A stretch of DNA of 64,000 nucleotides, taken from contig NC_065425.1 of assembly GCF_024362695.1 (NCBI RefSeq), positions 6,391,001-6,455,000 on the forward strand, read 5' to 3'. Each line of letters begins with the position of its first letter. Position 1 is the first letter of the stretch. Below the pieces are notes generated by a model that ran no database searches, was not told the origin of the DNA, and saw only the letters and a program-made list of their open reading frames with translations. The stretch comes from Pectinophora gossypiella. Its lineage: Eukaryota > Arthropoda > Insecta > Lepidoptera > Gelechiidae. The translations under genes were made by a program, and so were the position numbers. Shown one piece after another: positions 11,985 to 21,800 of the stretch.

Positions 11985-13148
11985 ATGGGAGTGCTCGAGT
12001 TTATCCACAAAGATGGTCTGACGACGTTATACGACTTTATAGACAAGTCCGACAAAGGTCGGCCGGCTTACCACTTCAGTCTGCGGAATGGTTCCTTATT
12101 CTTCGCTATTTGTGGCGTGGTGAGTTAATTTTACTGTGGTCCTGTGGTAAACAGTTTCACTTTTGACGGTGGGCGCCTCTTCGAACCCCGGTACCTTGCA
12201 CCAAATCTTCTATCGTGTGGGTTCTGAGGTGGATTACCAACCTCATCACCCTGATGTCAAAATTATTGAGCCGCCAATGGCTCCTGACATGACTCATGTA
12301 ACGACTACTCACTTACAGCAGTAAGTAGTAACCGGGACCAACAACAGCTTAACGGGCCTTCCGAAATACAGATCATCTTACTTTAGACAATCAGGTGAAC
12401 AGCCTGTAATGTGCTATAGTCTTAACCAAACTAGGGGTCACATACTGATTTTTGTGATATATGGACTTTTCAGGCTTAAATCACCTGATTGTCCCAAAAA
12501 GTAAGATGATTCCGTGCTTCTGAGGGCACGTTAAGCCGTTGGTCCCGGCTATTAGCCGTAAAAACACCTCCACCAACCCGCATTGGAGCAGCGTGGTGGA
12601 GTATGCTCCATACCCCCTCCGGTTGATTGAAGGGAGGCCTGTGCCCAGCAGTGGGACGTATTTAGGCTGTTTATGTTATGTATGGACATATAATCACAAA
12701 AATCATCGGGATTCGAACCCGAGACCTCCGGATCGTTGACCCAACACTCAACCGCTGGCCCACAGTGGCCTTCGCTTGCACCAATGAGTTATTAATTTAT
12801 CTTAAGTGCAGTTTTCACCGACACGGTAGACCATTATAACAGCGATACAGCTATTACGCTGGTCTAACGAAAAGCTCGATGTGGGTACTTAGTTCATCTT
12901 GTGAGGGATGTCTTGGGGTGACCTTTAACTACCTCAATTGAGATTTCCTCGTGAGTTTATTTGTTATGTAATCTAAAGAAATGTGTGTTTATTGCCCTTT
13001 TCAGATCTGGTGGTGTTCGGAGCTGGTGCTGGACCGCAAACTGTACTGCCTGACGCTACTGGTGGGGGAACGACGTCACAAGATGCTCTACCGGCTCATA
13101 CTGATGCTCTACGTCTCTAGCTTGCTAATACTCTTCGTTGCCGACTAA
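11985..13148 (+). CDS. Small two-exon putative membrane protein, 92 aa
   Basis: Exon 1 is 11985-12119 and exon 2 is 13005-13148; the stop is TAA at 13146-13148. The start ATG has an in-frame TAA 9 bases upstream. The donor is GTG|GTGAGT, the acceptor is preceded by TTGCCCTTTTCAG, and both junctions are phase 0. The peptide begins MGVLEFIHKDGLTTLYDFID and ends LYVSSLLILFVAD. Two hydrophobic stretches (about residues 36-50 and 70-90) are separated by a basic segment containing GERRHK, which suggests a two-pass or tail-anchored small membrane protein. I do not recognise the family. Each exon is too short to stand out as an ORF, but the coding look, strong splice sites and joined frame support a real gene. 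A variant poly(A) signal ATTAAA lies at 13187-13192, just before a SINE. The 885-bp intron carries nested SINEs. Function unknown; an upstream non-coding exon is possible. Confidence 0.72.
12203..12771 (-). mobile_element. SINE family A split by a nested family B SINE
   Basis: The tail half is 12203-12466 and the head half 12681-12771 (CGGGATTCGAACCCGAGACC is the B-box side). The interruption is a family B SINE with the direct repeat TATGGAC at 12460-12466 and 12681-12687. It lies in the intron of the 92-aa gene. Confidence 0.85.
12467..12680 (+). mobile_element. SINE family B, 5'-truncated, nested in family A
   Basis: Begins CTTTTCAGGCTTAAATCACC and ends in the family tail GGACGTATTTAGGCTG. 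The 7-bp TATGGAC duplication marks its insertion. Confidence 0.85.
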
Positions 13149-13191
13149 AACATAATAATTACATAATCTGCTTGTTTTATTCAAATATTAA

Positions 13192-13368
13192 AACATAAAC
13201 AGCCTATATGCGTCCCACTGCTGGACACAGGCCTCCCCTCAATCAACCAGAGGGGGTATGGAGCATACTCCACCACGCTGCTCCAATGCGGGTTGGTGGA
13301 GGTGTTTTTACGGCTAATAGCCGGGACCAACTGCTTAACGTGCCCTCCGAAGCACGGAATCGGACCCA
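13192..13368 (-). mobile_element. SINE family B, truncated
   Basis: The family B tail (CAGCAGTGGGACGCATATAG) and body on the minus strand. It starts just after the poly(A) signal of the 92-aa gene and ends where a MITE fragment starts. Confidence 0.8.
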
Positions 13369-13468
13369 TGATTCTGGGTTGATATCAAGTGTAATTTTCC
13401 GTCGCAAAAGTATGAAACTGAAAATAATTAAAAAAAACACAAAAAGGTGGAAATTCCACTCTGAATCG

Positions 13469-13798
13469 ACTACCTCCGATCTGCGTGGTCCAGTGGTTGA
13501 GCGCTAGGTTCACGATCCGGAGGTCCGAGGTTCGATTCCAGGTGGGGACATATCACAAAAATTACTTCGTGGTCCCTAGTTTGGTTAGGACATTACACTC
13601 TGATCACCTGATTGTCCGAAAATAAGATGATCCGTGCTTCGGAAGGCACGGTAAGCCGTTGGTCCCGGTTACTACTTGCTGATGCAAGTAAGTAATCGCT
13701 ACTTGAGCCATGTCAGGGGCCTTTGGCGGCTCAATAGTAACCCTGACACCAGAGTTGATGAGGTTAGTACTCCACCTCACAACCCACACAATAGAAGA
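13469..13798 (+). mobile_element. SINE family A inserted in a MITE remnant
   Basis: Full-length, with head GGTCCAGTGGTTGAGCGCTA and tail CACACAATAGAAGA. The 11-bp duplication ACTCTGAATCG flanks it at 13458-13468 and 13799-13809. A LINE 3'-end piece (GGGGAGGTCTATGTCC, then GATGATGATGATGG) follows at 13810-13875. Confidence 0.87.
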
Positions 13799-14006
13799 AC
13801 TCTGAATCGTCCCTTTGGGGAGGTCTATGTCCAGAAATGGTTATTTCCGGCTGATGATGATGATGGTGATGACGTCTACTGAATGGGGAGTATAATATAC
13901 AAAAACAAAGTAATTATAAATGCTTCTTAATCCTTTATTCGAAAGCAAAATTAACTTTTTGGAAACGTAACATGATGGCAGTCGTATAAACATATAATTA
14001 ACGTAG

Positions 14007-14154
14007 GTACAGTCATGAGCAATACCATGAACCCACTTAAGAACCCTGTCGCACTATCATATTTGACATTAAATGAAACTTACGGTTTAATTTGTCAAAA
14101 AAGTTAATGTGACATGGTTTCAAAGTGTATACATATTAGTACTCGTAACCGTAC
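14007..14154. mobile_element. MITE family M2, 148 bp
   Basis: Inverted ends GTACAGTCATGAGCAAT and ATTAGTACTCGTAACCGTAC. Interior TTTGTCAAAAAAGTTAATGT is shared by all copies. Confidence 0.82.
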
Positions 14155-14411
14155 TCATATCGTCGACTAACTAACTTAACCAAATACAACTTAGATCAGG
14201 ATAATCCATTAAACATAACTTTGATACTTTTTTACAAAACTTCTTTTTCGAAGACAAAAGATTTCTTTTCGTTTATGCCCGGCAGCAGGGCCATAGAATA
14301 AACAATAATACAGAAGGCACTCCCGGCACCAGTACGAGCTTGGAGAGAGCTTGATTTATTTCCTCCACCCGACCCTTGGGGGTCTTTAGTCTATTTAAGA
14401 CGTAAGCCATT

Positions 14412-14567
14412 GACGCGGAGCGGGACGGAGAGGAGCGGAGATGTGCGGATTTGAGCAATCACAACGTTCGAGAGAGCGAAAAACGAAGACGCTCTGTCAC
14501 TCTCTCCCTCACGGTGATTGGTCGATTCCTGCACATCTCCGCTCCTCTCCGCCCAGCTCCACGTCAA
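14412..14567. mobile_element. MITE M6, inverted repeat ~156 bp
   Basis: GGAGAGGAGCGGAGATGTGC at left and its complement GCACATCTCCGCTCCTCTCC at right, bounded by TTGACG / CGTCAA. Confidence 0.8.
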
Positions 14568-14864
14568 TGGAAACGCAGCCTTAGGGAGCGCACGCGGACT
14601 GTCTGTCTCTCTCGCACGGGTAAGGCAGTACACAGTAAGAACCAGATTTTTGTATAGAGTATCCAGGCTATGACGGGACGACAGTCTAAAAACTACAATA
14701 CACATCAGTTAAAACTAAAAGTAATTCGGCATAATTTGAAACCAGTAATACAATATTTCGTTGAATGCTAAACTTGTGGTATGTATAAAAAGTTCATGAA
14801 ATCAAAATCTATTTACCCGACTGCGGCGAAGCAAAAAGGAGGATTATGGCATTATCTAAATATA

Positions 14865-15066
14865 CAGGGTGTTAGTGACATTGTAACGAAAACCTTGAGG
14901 GTTGATTCAGAGGTAATATCATGTGGACTTTTCCGTCGCAAAAATATGTGACTGAAAATAATTTAAAAAATCATTCAATATTTTCATGATTTTTCCGACC
15001 GGAAATTCCACTTGATTTCAAGTCTGAATCATCCCCCTCTATTCGTTACGATATCACTAACACCCT
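14865..15066. mobile_element. MITE family M1, full length
   Basis: CAGGGTGTTAGTGACATTG to ATATCACTAACACCC, with TA flanks and the same inverted arms. Confidence 0.85.
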
Positions 15067-15419
15067 ATATACTATTCCTTGCTATTCTATTACGTTCGCA
15101 GTGGCTTCAATCATAAGATCTTGGGTTTATTTACACTCGAAACACAATTTGTACACAGTAAAATGCAATTCCTGAGTAGTATAAAAAGTACTATTATCTT
15201 AATGAACACAATATTGTTGGCCTTTCGTAGGACAATCGCTAAGTATTGAGTTGTGAAGGCTATTTAATTATATTTATTATTAAATTATATTTATTTTGTA
15301 CAATATCTAAACATATCAGTGTTCTTTAAAATCAAAAACAATATAGATGACGCTGTCTCCAACGGGATAATTACCTATTTTGTCATTGCTCGGGTAAATA
15401 ATTATTCAAAAAAACCTCA

Positions 15420-15575
15420 AGGGCCCTGTGCTAAGGTTTTTCTTACAGCTTCTTTACCCCGGCTATACAGGTCGTGAGAAGCTGCAGTTTTAGGCGGATG
15501 AGACTTTCGTTATGTAAAAAATGACGATTCCAAGTGTAACTGTGTTACCTACTGCATAAAGATATAATGTAATGG
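15420..15575 (+). mobile_element. LINE 3' UTR fragment, same family
   Basis: GGGCCCTGTGCTAAGG, CCCCGGCTATACAGGTCGTG, GCGGATGAGACTTTCG and GCATAAAGATATAA match the 3' UTR of the intron 1 LINE. A further short piece (CCGAGGATATTCTTGCAGCG) lies near 2795-2830. Confidence 0.75.
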
Positions 15576-15939
15576 CTGAGACTTACATAAAATATGATAT
15601 AATTATAAGGATATTCCGCAAAGATACCCTATATTGCTTCTCTTTATTTTGATCAGAGTAAGAATGGTTGGAAGATGTGTTGTGCCTGGGTGTAATAACA
15701 AGGTTCAATAAACACCTAAAAAGAAGATGACAGATTTGAAACTGCGATAATTTAACGGAGTTCTAGGCTTAACCTGCTATCTTTTCTTATATGAAGTTGT
15801 TACATAGCCACATAATCAGTAGGGACTAAGCTCTTTACATATATTCAAAGAAGAAAAAAAGGAAGATGCATGTCTGGAATCCATGAGATTAGAAGCTTTA
15901 GCGAAGGCAAAGAATAAGGAATAATATACTACGTATAGG
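15576..15939. other. Intergenic, nothing recognised
   Basis: No ORF, repeat family or RNA gene seen. Confidence 0.4.
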
Positions 15940-16232
15940 AGCTCTGTGGCTCAGCGGTTAACGCGCTCGGTCTGCGATTGTTGAAGTTAAGCAACTTTCG
16001 CAAAGGCCGGTCATAGGATGGGTGACCACAAAAAAAAAAGTTTTCATCTCGACCTCCTCCGTGCTTCGGAAGGCACGTTAAGCCGTTGGTCCCGGTTGCA
16101 TTAGCAGTCGTTAATAACCACCAATCCGCACTGGGCCCGCGTGATGGTTTAAGGCCCGATCTCCCTATCCATCCATAGGGAAGGCCCGTACCCCAGCAGT
16201 GGGGACGTTAATGGGCTGGTGATGATGATGAT
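15940..16232 (+). mobile_element. SINE family C, tRNA-like head
   Basis: GAGCTCTGTGGCTCAGCGGT head, CACAAAAAAAAAAG run, GGACGTTAATGGGCTGGTGA with a GATGATGATG tail. Confidence 0.85.
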
Positions 16233-16290
16233 ACTATGTATAGAACGGCACCTCTCCTCTCCCCACCAGCGTCTAAGCTAAGTTTACGTA

Positions 16291-16325
16291 CCCCCCCCCC
16301 CCCCCCCCCGCCCCCCGCCCCCGCC
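16291..16325. repeat. Poly-C tract (G-rich on minus strand)
   Basis: Nineteen C in a row, then C-runs broken by single G. The minus strand could form a G-quadruplex. Such runs are also prone to sequencing-length error. Confidence 0.9.
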
Positions 16326-16382
16326 TCAAACATCGTCTAGACTTGAATCGTATGGTGTCAGACGTCACACACAGATGGGGGT

Positions 16383-16528
16383 GTAGTCATGAGCAATATA
16401 ATGTACCCACTTTAGGACTCTGTCGCATTAACATATTTGACATATAGTGAGACCTACAGTGCAATTTGTCAAAAAAGTTAATGTGACATGGTACCAAAGT
16501 GTAAACATATTAACGCTCGTGACCGTAC
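16383..16528. mobile_element. MITE family M2
   Basis: TAGTCATGAGCAATATAATG start, interior GTCAAAAAAGTTAATGTGAC, end CGCTCGTGACCGTAC. Confidence 0.82.
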
Positions 16529-16935
16529 GATAATATCAATGTGTAGTGTCTGTGTAAAACGAGGTTGTTTGTATGAAGTGTCCGGGGTGTAACGAAGGCA
16601 AGGTTACACAGCGCCATCTGTATTTTCATTAGGGAACATCGCTTGGAATGTCCCTCGTTAGTTTAACGCAAAATGTTTCAAGTTTAAAACAGTTTTATTT
16701 TTAGTTTTGTTCATTTTGACAAGAGCGAAGTATTTTTTCCTAAGTGATCTTGCTTCTATTTAGGTATTAATAGTAACTATAGTTTATTATGTACGTATCT
16801 TAATAAGTCATGTTATTATATTAAACGTTTTTAACCATTAAGGTAACATATTTTTTTTTAAACTGCCGAATGCTGACATCTCTCTCCCTTTCTGTTGCGT
16901 ATATTTATAATTAAAAACGTTTAATAAACCGTAAA
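16529..16935. other. Intergenic, nothing recognised
   Basis: AT-rich with a TTTTTTTT run at 16852. No supported feature. Confidence 0.4.
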
Positions 16936-17092
16936 CGACGCTCAGTGGGTAGGCCCGCTACAAGGTGGACCGACGATCTGGTGAAGGTCGCGGGAAGCCG
17001 TTGGATGCGGGTAGCGCGGGACCGATCGTCGTGGAGATCCTTGGGGGAGGCCTATGCCCAGCAGTGGGCGTCGTACGGCTGATGATGATGAA
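16936..17092 (+). mobile_element. LINE 3'-end fragment with GATGATGATG tail
   Basis: Codes the remnant of a non-LTR endonuclease-RT C-terminus (RWTDDLVKVAGSRWM-like text, with GGAGGCCTATGCCCAGCAGT). Similar short ends are at 4768-4886 and 13810-13875. Confidence 0.7.
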
Positions 17093-17697
17093 TAAACCGT
17101 ATAAAACTAACTTAAAATATTTATTTACAGAAATTCATAATATTTGGCCAACTAATACGAAATTTTGACAACTTCTAACAAAAACTTAAAAGTATGTAGA
17201 TATGTAAAATAAATGAAACACTCGAATATCCCTTTTTTCAAACATAACCTAAAATAAAATATTATTATGAAAAAGGTAAAACAGTTTACAAAATGTCCGG
17301 CATATATTGTTTGCTTTATAATATTCGAGTATTTTTGTAAATATGACTGGAAATTTGTGCTTTATCCACAAAATATTCCGTATACATTATTCCGTTACAG
17401 ATACGATGTAAGCTTTATTTGAATGAGTGTTATGCACTACGATCATTCTTTCATTCTTTCACCAGCCCGCAATGGAACAGGAGCTACACGACTGGATGAG
17501 AACCCTCAGCGCTCTCCATTTGTCCGACCAAGTAGTTGTAGCCATTTGCGGCAAATCTAACTCTAGTTACCTCAAGGTAGCTTTACCTATTTGTTCGAAC
17601 AAATGGAGCACCCAGAACGGTTCGAGTAGTTCCCATTTGGAATAGAACTGATGCCACTGGGATAAATAGGAAAAAACATTTCTCAAGTTTTCCATAA
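17093..17697. other. Intergenic with a repeat piece
   Basis: 17500-17575 is a copy of the GCGCTCTCCATTTGTCCG / TTTGCGGCAAATC repeat. The surrounding plus frame (17427-17645) is produced by it and is not a gene. Confidence 0.5.
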
Positions 17698-17712
17698 AAT
17701 TATTAAATTCTT

Positions 17713-17826
17713 TGTTTTAAGTTTACGCGGTTATTATCATAATTAAAACACATAATAACGGGTACTTACCGCGTTTGAAATAGGGAGTCTCATATCCCTA
17801 TTTCAAACGCGGTAAGAACCCGTTTT
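17713..17826. mobile_element. M4 hairpin element with 15-bp flanking direct repeats
   Basis: Contains a strong hairpin: TTACCGCGTTTGAAATAGGG, an 8-base loop region, then the complement CCCTATTTCAAACGCGGTAA. AATTATTAAATTCTT occurs at 17698-17712 and 17827-17841. Related copies are at about 61948-62080 and (inverted) 60994-61106. Confidence 0.8.
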
Positions 17827-18010
17827 AATTATTAAATTCTTGCTTTCTCAAATAGTTCTATAGAACAAGATAACAAAACTCCTTAGTGATTTGATTATCA
17901 ACTGGCCACCTACTCAACGGTTCCTACTGACAATCAGGGATGTGACTTCAGGAGCCATAGTTACAATTTGTACGGCACATAGAAATAACAATAATAGGGA
18001 TATTAAAAAG

Positions 18011-18016
18011 TTTATT
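18011..18016 (-). terminator. Candidate poly(A) signal of the NSD gene
   Basis: AATAAA on the minus strand about 417 bases after the stop codon. The implied 3' UTR (about 18000-18432) includes a 60-bp SINE fragment near 18146-18205. No transcript data are available, so other signals are possible. Confidence 0.4.
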
Positions 18017-18432
18017 TTAAAAATTAATCTAATTAAAATGACCGTAGTACACTTATTTCTTTAGCTCACATATCAACAGTCAAAAACAACAAAACTATCG
18101 ACACATTTCTCTAGTCGATATAAAATACAAAAATATACACAATCTTCACCAACCCGCAGTGGAGCAGCGTGGTGGAGTATACTCCACACCTCCACCTGAA
18201 GAATTAGCCAAGTTGCAATAACGTGTCAGTAAAACCTGTCCGTAAATCCCCAATAAGTCACATCAGTATAATCCGTCCCAATTAAATGAACACTTTACGT
18301 CAAGGTCGATGCGTGTCTGCGAGACGTGTGTATTCGCGCGAGTTACAATGCTAAAGAATCGCGGTCGAATCGCCTTGCAACTTGGCTAACCAATATACGG
18401 ACGTATAAGGCAGTTCTAAATTCAAACACACT

Positions 18433-18816
18433 TCAATCACCAACTTCACTACTTTTATCTTCGTCTAACTTCATTCTCTTTACACTTGGCGAACTAGACC
18501 CGTTGTATATGATAATCTCTTCTGTTGAGAAGCTTACTCTTTTCCTCTTGAGGGCTTTCGCATCTTTCTTGTCGCTCTCCACACTGCTCAGTCTTCCACT
18601 GCCTTCGGAATCGCTTGATAGGCCGTTTGTAGCATTCTTTATGATTAGTAAGTCTTTTTCTATATCAGTTAGTTCTCTAGGCTTCGCTGGTCGGCCCACA
18701 GGGCGCTTTGGCTTGTTAACTTTGCTTGTTGAAGGAGATTCTACCGTGTTCTTGCGTTTCTTGTAAGGTCGTTTCGCCGGCTGGCCCGGCTTGCCTTTTT
18801 TGGGTTGAGGTTCGTC
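18433..18816 (-). CDS. NSD: NSD exon 12: basic C-terminal tail and stop
   Basis: 127 codons plus stop. The tail is Lys/Pro-rich with AT-hook-like cores (KRPVGRPAKP), suggesting DNA contact, and ends DEDKSSEVGD. There is no PHD5/C5HCH zinc module. The acceptor is CTTTTACAG. A SINE starts about 50 bp upstream of it in intron 11. Confidence 0.82.
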   Translation of the reverse strand, partial: DEPQPKKGKPGQPAKRPYKKRKNTVESPSTSKVNKPKRPVGRPAKPRELTDIEKDLLIIKNATNGLSSDSEGSGRLSSVESDKKDAKALKRKRVSFSTEEIIIYNGSSSPSVKRMKLDEDKSSEVGD

Positions 18817-21800
18817 CTGTAAAAGTATTGATAAAGTTAGATCTCTAGAAGAGCTGTTGCACGGTCTCTGTGGGCCAGTGGTTGAGCGTTGGTTGAGACC
18901 AACGCGATCCGGAGGTTCCGGGTTCGAATCCCGGTAGGGAAACATCACTATGAGATCCCTAGTTTGGTTAGGACATTAATCATAAATCAGAAATCATTTA
19001 TTCGCTTAGGATAGGTAGGTACAGAGTCACAATATGGTATAAAACAGTGTTACAGCATCTCTATCCTGCTATTATTATTAGCACGCAAATGTCGAAAATT
19101 CTCTAATACTATAAAAACTTATAGTAATTAGCCATTCGCGTAATTTAAAAGTCATAACTTTCAGGCTGATAAGATGCTTCGGAAGGCACGTTAAACCGTT
19201 GGTCCCGACTACTTACTGATGTAAGTAAGTAGTCGTTACATAAGTCATGTCAGGGGCCTTTGGCGGTTTAATAATAACCCTGACACCAGGGTTACAACCC
19301 ATGTTAGAAGAAAAAGACACACCATAGATGTTACCTGTTTGGGCTTAGCGCCGATGTACCCGGAACAGCGCTTGGCGCCGCACATACATTGCTTCTTCTC
19401 AATACCCGCGCACTCCAAGTTGTAATTGAACGTCACCTCTGTATTCTGTAACACAATTAATATTGAAAAAAAAAACCACATGCGATTTCGAATCCCAGCT
19501 CAAGCTCTAAACCACTGAATCTTAATGAAGTCTTCTTTGCGAGCCGATGGCGATCAATACTAAATTTTTGCTGACCAATATTGGCCACGCTTACGGCATT
19601 GTCAGTGGCTTCGTAAAGGTCTTTAATAGTGCAGGTGTTAGGACACTTAGGACAGCACAAAAGGTGAGCCTTGGTTTGTGGTGATACTACACACTCGCAA
19701 TCATCGCAACCATCAACCAGGTATCCCCACCTGCAGAGATTATCCTTGCAGCGGCCAACCTGTGTCCTGTGTCTCAATGAAGTACTAAGTTCATTGGCGA
19801 TGAATGTATCTCTGACTACCCCAATTGGGTCGTGTACTAGGCTCAAGATAAATTATGAAATTCTGATTTCTAAATAAATTCAGATCTAAAACTAACGAAA
19901 AACATTTTCTTTTTTCAATTCAACTTATTTATGAATTTTAATCAAGAAGAACGTAATTTCTATGACGTCACAGTGTGCTTCTCATACAATTTCCTTAGTA
20001 ATTTCGTGTTTTGACGTTTAGTTAAAAGTAAAAAAAATAATCACCATAATTAAAAACAAAAACACATCTTATAAATAAAACACCTCCTCCAATGCGTCAC
20101 ATCGAAGCAAGGTGCCCAACAGGCTGGCAGCATTACCCCTCTGAATCGCCAGTAAAAAAAAACTGATACAACTAACAAAAAAAAATCAGATTTGACCAGT
20201 TGGAAACTAGCCTAATATACATACCGCTGGTATATCGTGTATAGCGAAGAGTCCAACTCTAACATCCCCCAATACGGTCCACTTCTGGGTTTCACAGTTT
20301 GGCTCGCAACAGTGGTTCATAAACCTGAAATACATTAACTACTTCATAAAGAACACAAATATATCAATGCCTGGGGGTCTAAAATACAATAACGAAACAA
20401 ATTGCCATTTGACATTTGCGCATATAAAAATAAGGTCGCAATGCAAAAAAATGACAAATCAAATCAAATCAAATCAAATATACTTTATTGCACAGAACTA
20501 AAATTTCAATAATCAGACATAACACATGAAAACAGTACAATTTGGGCGGCCTAAAATATTGCCGCTTTAGATGAATTGCTTCAATGTGGCACGGCAACCA
20601 TACCGCGCGCCACGCGGTTATATCGATGACTTTGACCAATAGCCGTACGACGTCTATCGACGTAGATAGCATTCGCTGCGTCTATTGGTCGAAACTCTCG
20701 ATATAATTCGCAGATATTCGCTATGCAATGAAAGACAGAGAGAATGTGATCACGTGTTTTTTTCTTCTCTGTTTACGATTGACCATAACCCACCTCGCCA
20801 GGTTCCCCTTGGGTCCGGCGTCGATCATCCTCTCCTTGTCGAGCGTGAGGAAGTAGAAGTTCTCGTCCCTCATCTCGTGCTTCCTGCGCATGCGCCGACG
20901 GAACTCCTCCTCGTCTATCAACTCGCCCACGTACTCGATCACAAATTGACCTGTAAACAAGTATGCTTCGTTAATTTTCACGTTCTTCTATCGTGCGGGT
21001 TTTTGAGATGGAGTACCAACCTCATCAACCCTGGTGTCAGGGTTACTATTGAGCCGCCATAGGCCCCTGACATGGCTCATGTAACAACTACTTACTTACA
21101 TCAGTAAGTAGTGACCGGGACCAACAAAGAAGCACGTTATTCGAGAATTAATTAAGAATGGAAGTAATGAACAGATCCGAAATGGATCCTATACTCCGTT
21201 GAATATAATTTGATTAATCAGATGATTAATGCTCCACCTTCAGCATATACATCAGATAGCAGATGCTATCTCTCGTAACCCAACCGTCAAAAAAATAGGG
21301 CACAAATTATCCACACGCACCAGCTTTAACATCCTCCAAAGTCTTGAGCCCCCATCCTCTATGCGGGGTCCTGTATGGCACTAGTTTGGGATACTGCCGC
21401 TTCTCAAACGCTCTGTTCTGGCAAAGCTCACCCGCCCGGCAGGTCGGCCCGCATTCTGTTAGCAGCATTCTGGAAGATAATGTATTTCAAATCTTAGATG
21501 AATTAGATATCTTATGGCAAAGGCGTTATTATGACATGACTGAATGTATTTGAAATCTTAGAAGAATTAGATGCCTTATGGCAGAACGATGCTGAAAACT
21601 GATAGGGAAGATTCAGACCATCAATCGAGTTTTGCAACGGATAATTTCACTTTATATAAACTCAAAATCATAGTCCGAGTTTCCCCCAAAGTTTTCATTA
21701 CAGTGTCACTGACACGCTATATACTCACCTATTAAGACAATGAGAGTACGGCCCACACGGCTCCTCCTCGTCAGGGTTACATTCGCACTGAGTGAGCGAG

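Noticed and set aside
14391..14705. Overlapping frames on both strands around 14391-14705
   Set aside because: Produced by the GC-rich palindromic MITE M6; no coding support.
18326..18766. 146-codon plus-strand frame
   Set aside because: Antisense shadow of NSD exon 12, whose protein continues the SET gene.
19457..19846. Extra cysteine-rich exon of NSD (possible PHD5)
   Set aside because: The motif pattern is the C-terminal knuckle of LINE ORF2. Exons 10 and 11 join in frame without it, and it lies upstream of the post-SET, not after it.
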